NCBI RefSeq assembly: GCF_003443875.1
Contig: NZ_CP027482.1
Location: 1,798,001-1,862,000 of the forward strand
DNA from: Aeromicrobium sp. A1-2
GTDB lineage: Bacteria; Actinomycetota; Actinomycetes; Propionibacteriales; Nocardioidaceae
Direction of reading: 5' to 3'
DNA length: 64,000 bases
Shown: in pieces, positions 61,702 through 64,000 of the stretch
Layout: the number at the start of each line of letters is the position of its first letter
How positions within the stretch are numbered: position 1 is the first letter of the stretch
Notes under the pieces: generated by a model
The model's input: only the letters and a program-made list of their open reading frames with translations
The model's database searches: none
Told to the model about the DNA's origin: nothing
Position numbers and translations under genes: made by a program

Positions 61702-62508
61702 TTAGCGGATGCCGCGGGGCGTGAACGAGCGTTGGACCAGCCCGCCGGCCCAGTCGACGAGCAGCGCGAGCACCGCGATCAGCAGGCTGGCAAGCACGAG
61801 GACCTCGTTGCGGCCGAGCTTGATGCTGCCGAACAGCAGCCCGCCGAGCCCGCCCGCGCCGACGAAGTCACCGAAGGCGACCGTCGCGACGGCCAGCACG
61901 AGCGCGGTGCGCGCGCCGGCGCCGATGATCGGGACAGCCAGCGGCAGCTCGACGCGGAACAGGACTCCCATGGGCGACATGCCCATGCCGCGGGCGGCGT
62001 CCTTGACGCCTGCGTCGACCTGTTGGAGGCCGACGATCGTGTTGCGCAAGACAGGCAGGACGCTGTACGCCGTGAGGACGCCGACGACGGCCCACAGACC
62101 GATGTAGAAGATGCCGATGATCGCGAGCAGGCCGATGCTGGGCGCCGCCTGGCCGGCGTTGGCAACTGCCAGGATCCCCGGCGACAGCCAGGAGAACCGG
62201 CGACGGGTCACCAGGACACCCAGCGGCACCGCGATCGCCATGACGAACATCGTGATCAGGAAGCTGATCTTGATGTGGTCCAGCGTCTGCCGGGTCACGG
62301 ACGCGGGGTCGACCGCGCGGCGGACGATCGAGTCGAGGTCGGCATTCGCGAGGTAGAGCACGTCGGCCCCGATCGCCAGGACGCAGAACACCGGCACGAG
62401 CAGATCGGTCCACTTCAGGACCGGTCGGCGGGTCGTGCGCGCGTCGGGCTGCGCCTCCATGTCAGGAGCCGCCGGCGTGCGTGACTCGGTCGCCGTCTTG
62501 TCGCTCAT
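61702..62508 (-). CDS. Compatible-solute ABC transporter permease (OpuC/OsmW-like)
   Basis: The 268-residue protein has about six membrane helices and the binding-protein-dependent permease EAA-type loop GVKDAARGMGMSPMGVLFRVE. The N-terminus is a 30-residue hydrophilic extension. Its ATG overlaps the ATPase stop by 4 bp. It pairs with the second permease at 63610 to form the channel. Confidence 0.92.
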   Translation of the reverse strand: MSDKTATESRTPAAPDMEAQPDARTTRRPVLKWTDLLVPVFCVLAIGADVLYLANADLDSIVRRAVDPASVTRQTLDHIKISFLITMFVMAIAVPLGVLVTRRRFSWLSPGILAVANAGQAAPSIGLLAIIGIFYIGLWAVVGVLTAYSVLPVLRNTIVGLQQVDAGVKDAARGMGMSPMGVLFRVELPLAVPIIGAGARTALVLAVATVAFGDFVGAGGLGGLLFGSIKLGRNEVLVLASLLIAVLALLVDWAGGLVQRSFTPRGIR

Positions 62509-63617
62509 GCAGGCGCCTCCTGGGCGTCGCCGGCTGCCGCAGCATCCTCGCCCTCGGCGGCGGCGGCAGCAGCAGCGGCAGCAGTGGCCGCAGCCGTCGC
62601 GTCGGACTCCTCGCGAAGCTCCCGGACCCGTGACAGCAGGTCGTCCAGGGTGATCGCGCCGACTGTCTGACCGCGACGCACGACGGCGAGGCGTTCCTCG
62701 CCGTCGGCGAGCATCGTGTCGAGCACGTCGCTGAGCGTCGCCTTGATCGAGATCGTCGACGGGTCCTTGCCGGCCTCGGACGCCGGTCGCAGGTCGATCC
62801 CGGACAACCGCTCCAGGGCGAGGCGCTTCAGCGTCGCGCCCCGTCCGATGAACCCCTCGACGAACTCATCGGCCGGATTGGCCAGGATCTCCTCGGGAGT
62901 GCCGTACTGCGCGATGGCCGAGCCCTCGCGCAGGATCGCGATCCGGTCGCCCATCTTGATGGCCTCGTCGAAGTCGTGGGTCACGAAGACGATGGTCTTG
63001 CCCAGGTCCTCCTGCAGCGACAGGAACTCGTCCTGCAGGCGACCGCGGGTGATGGGGTCGACGGCGCCGAACGGCTCGTCCATCAGCATGATCGGCGGGT
63101 CCGCGGCGAGCGCCCGGGCGACACCGACGCGCTGCTGCTGCCCGCCGGAGAGCTGGCGCGGGTAGCGGTCCCGGTAGGTGCCGGGCTCGAGCCCGACCAG
63201 GTGCAGCATCTCGTCGACGCGCTCCTTGGTCTGGTCCTTGGGGTGCTTGAGCATCTTCGGCACCAGCGCGACGTTCTGCGCGATCGTCAGGTGCGGGAAG
63301 AGTCCGACCTGCTGGATGACGTAGCCGATCGTGCGCCGCAGCTTGACGTCGTTGAGCGAGAGCACGTCCTCGCCGTCGATCGTGATGCTGCCCGACGTCG
63401 GCTCGATCAGCCGGTTGATCATGCGCATCGTCGTCGTCTTGCCGCAGCCGGACGGGCCGACCAGCACGACGATCTCGCCGGCCGGGATCTCCAGGTCGAG
63501 CGAGTTCACCGCGGGCTTGGTCGCGTCGGGGTAGGACTTGGTGACGTTCTTGAGCACGATCGGCACGCCGCGCGCACGCGACGGGGAGGTGGTTGTGGCG
63601 AGATTCGGGTCAGACAC
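62505..63617 (-). CDS. Compatible-solute ABC transporter ATPase (OpuCA/OsmV-like)
   Basis: The 370-residue ATPase has Walker A GPSGCGKTTT (54-63), the signature LSGGQQQRVGVARALA, Walker B IMLMDEPFGAVD and a single CBS-like segment (VLDTMLADGEERLAVVRRGQ, then GAITLDDLL) where related OpuCA proteins have two. The C-terminus is a run of Ala and acidic residues. CBS parts of OpuA/OpuC sense ionic strength or c-di-AMP in other bacteria. It overlaps both permease genes. Confidence 0.94.
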   Translation of the reverse strand: MSDPNLATTTSPSRARGVPIVLKNVTKSYPDATKPAVNSLDLEIPAGEIVVLVGPSGCGKTTTMRMINRLIEPTSGSITIDGEDVLSLNDVKLRRTIGYVIQQVGLFPHLTIAQNVALVPKMLKHPKDQTKERVDEMLHLVGLEPGTYRDRYPRQLSGGQQQRVGVARALAADPPIMLMDEPFGAVDPITRGRLQDEFLSLQEDLGKTIVFVTHDFDEAIKMGDRIAILREGSAIAQYGTPEEILANPADEFVEGFIGRGATLKRLALERLSGIDLRPASEAGKDPSTISIKATLSDVLDTMLADGEERLAVVRRGQTVGAITLDDLLSRVRELREESDATAAATAAAAAAAAAEGEDAAAAGDAQEAPA

Positions 63618-64000
63618 GGAGCCCCCTGGGGGTGGTCAGTCGGCGGACGAGTACGAAGACGAGGTCGAGCGCAAGAGCCAGCAGCACGACGAGCAACGTG
63701 CCTGCGAGCGCCTCGTTGAAGGTGTTGACCGAGCCCAGCGCCGACAGCGCATGCAGGATGCCGGTGCCGAGGCCGGGACCGCGGACGTACGCGGCGATCA
63801 CGACGAGACCGACTGTGAGCTGCCCGGCGACGCGGATGCCGGTCAGGATGACGGGCCACGCGATCGGTAGCTCGATCTGCAGCAGGATGCGCGAGCGCGC
63901 CATGCCGAGTCCTCGAGCGGCATCGACCATGTCGGCGTCGACGCTCTGCAGCCCGACCACGGCGTTGCGGATGATCGGCAGCAGCGCGTACAGCACGAGG
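63610..64000 (-). CDS. Compatible-solute ABC transporter permease, second (N-terminus outside window)
   Basis: About 130 codons are visible; the 5' part is beyond position 64000. The visible C-terminal part has the permease loop DMVDAARGLGMARSRILLQIE and membrane helices (VAGQLTVGLVVIAAYV, LLVVLLALALDLVFVLV). Its stop lies inside the start of the ATPase gene (8-bp overlap). OpuCB/OpuCD-type partner of the permease at 61702. Confidence 0.92.
   Translation of the reverse strand, partial: LVLYALLPIIRNAVVGLQSVDADMVDAARGLGMARSRILLQIELPIAWPVILTGIRVAGQLTVGLVVIAAYVRGPGLGTGILHALSALGSVNTFNEALAGTLLVVLLALALDLVFVLVRRLTTPRGLRV

Noticed and set aside
60568-62484. A 638-codon plus-strand open frame opposite the betaine transporter genes
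   Set aside because: High GC keeps antisense frames open; the minus strand encodes clear permease and binding proteins, and the plus frame is Arg/Asp/His-rich nonsense.

Overview
The window comes from a high-GC Gram-positive actinobacterium. The evidence is the gene content (SteA/MctB-type cell-envelope pair, actinobacterial integration host factor mihF, helicase-dead PriA, type-2 OMP decarboxylase), strong GC bias at third codon positions, many GTG starts, and an rRNA operon with the actinobacterial leader block TTGAGAACTCAACAGTG. The 16S gene reads like a Nocardioidaceae member (Aeromicrobium/Nocardioides group). That genus-level placement is from memory of such sequences and is an inference. 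Gene order largely follows two blocks known from Mycobacterium: infC-rpmI-rplT-tsnR/pheST/arg/tyrS/tlyA-nadK-recN-steA-mctB, and pyr/mihF-gmk-rpoZ-coaBC-metK/priA/fmt-rsmB/rpe-rib. This is chromosomal core. I see no phage, plasmid, insertion sequence or CRISPR array.

Layout, nearly all on the minus strand. 1-7.9 kb: tlyA-nadK-recN-steA-mctB preceded by a HAD phosphatase, a short SSB-like OB-fold protein and an Arg/Gly-rich TPR protein. 7.98-13.16 kb: one rRNA operon (16S, 23S, 5S) with promoter, processing stems and terminator. 13.66-17.2 kb: tyrS, a universal stress protein, a FrnE-like DsbA oxidoreductase (plus strand) with a coupled 33-residue Cys peptide, yjdM and a 3-methyladenine glycosylase. 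17.3-25.9 kb: the complete arginine pathway from N-acetylglutamate on (argG, then argC-J-B-D-F-R-H), where all six argC-to-argH junctions are 4-bp start/stop overlaps and argG carries a phased ArgR-type operator. 26.0-28.4 kb (plus strand): DUF2207 membrane protein and LemA. 28.5-35.4 kb: pheST, an orphan PAS histidine kinase, a SpoU-type rRNA methyltransferase and the infC-rpmI-rplT operon with an AUC-initiated infC behind an attenuator hairpin. 35.7-38.7 kb: an ACT-GNAT fusion (plus), then hisE-hisG with PH-domain and SseB-like genes. 38.8-42.4 kb: riboflavin operon ribD-ribE-ribBA-ribH under an FMN riboswitch. 42.5-51.9 kb: rpe, a TetR regulator, fmt-rsmB, priA, metK, coaBC, rpoZ, gmk, mihF. 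52-60.5 kb: a lipoprotein and the pyrimidine operon pyrR-pyrB-pyrC-carA-carB-pyrF with a PyrR-type RNA target over the first ribosome-binding site. 60.7-64 kb: an OpuC-type compatible-solute ABC transporter, cut off by the window end.

The window is rich in cis-regulatory RNA and DNA: FMN riboswitch, infC attenuator, PyrR loop, ARG boxes, and a repeated TANNNT -10 element 6-8 bp upstream of start codons, which points to leaderless transcription of many genes. I found no clear new multi-gene defence or biosynthetic system. The least explained items are the Cys-rich peptide next to the DsbA protein, the R/G-rich TPR protein beside the rRNA operon, the SSB-like protein, the ACT-GNAT fusion and the long intergenic inverted repeats.
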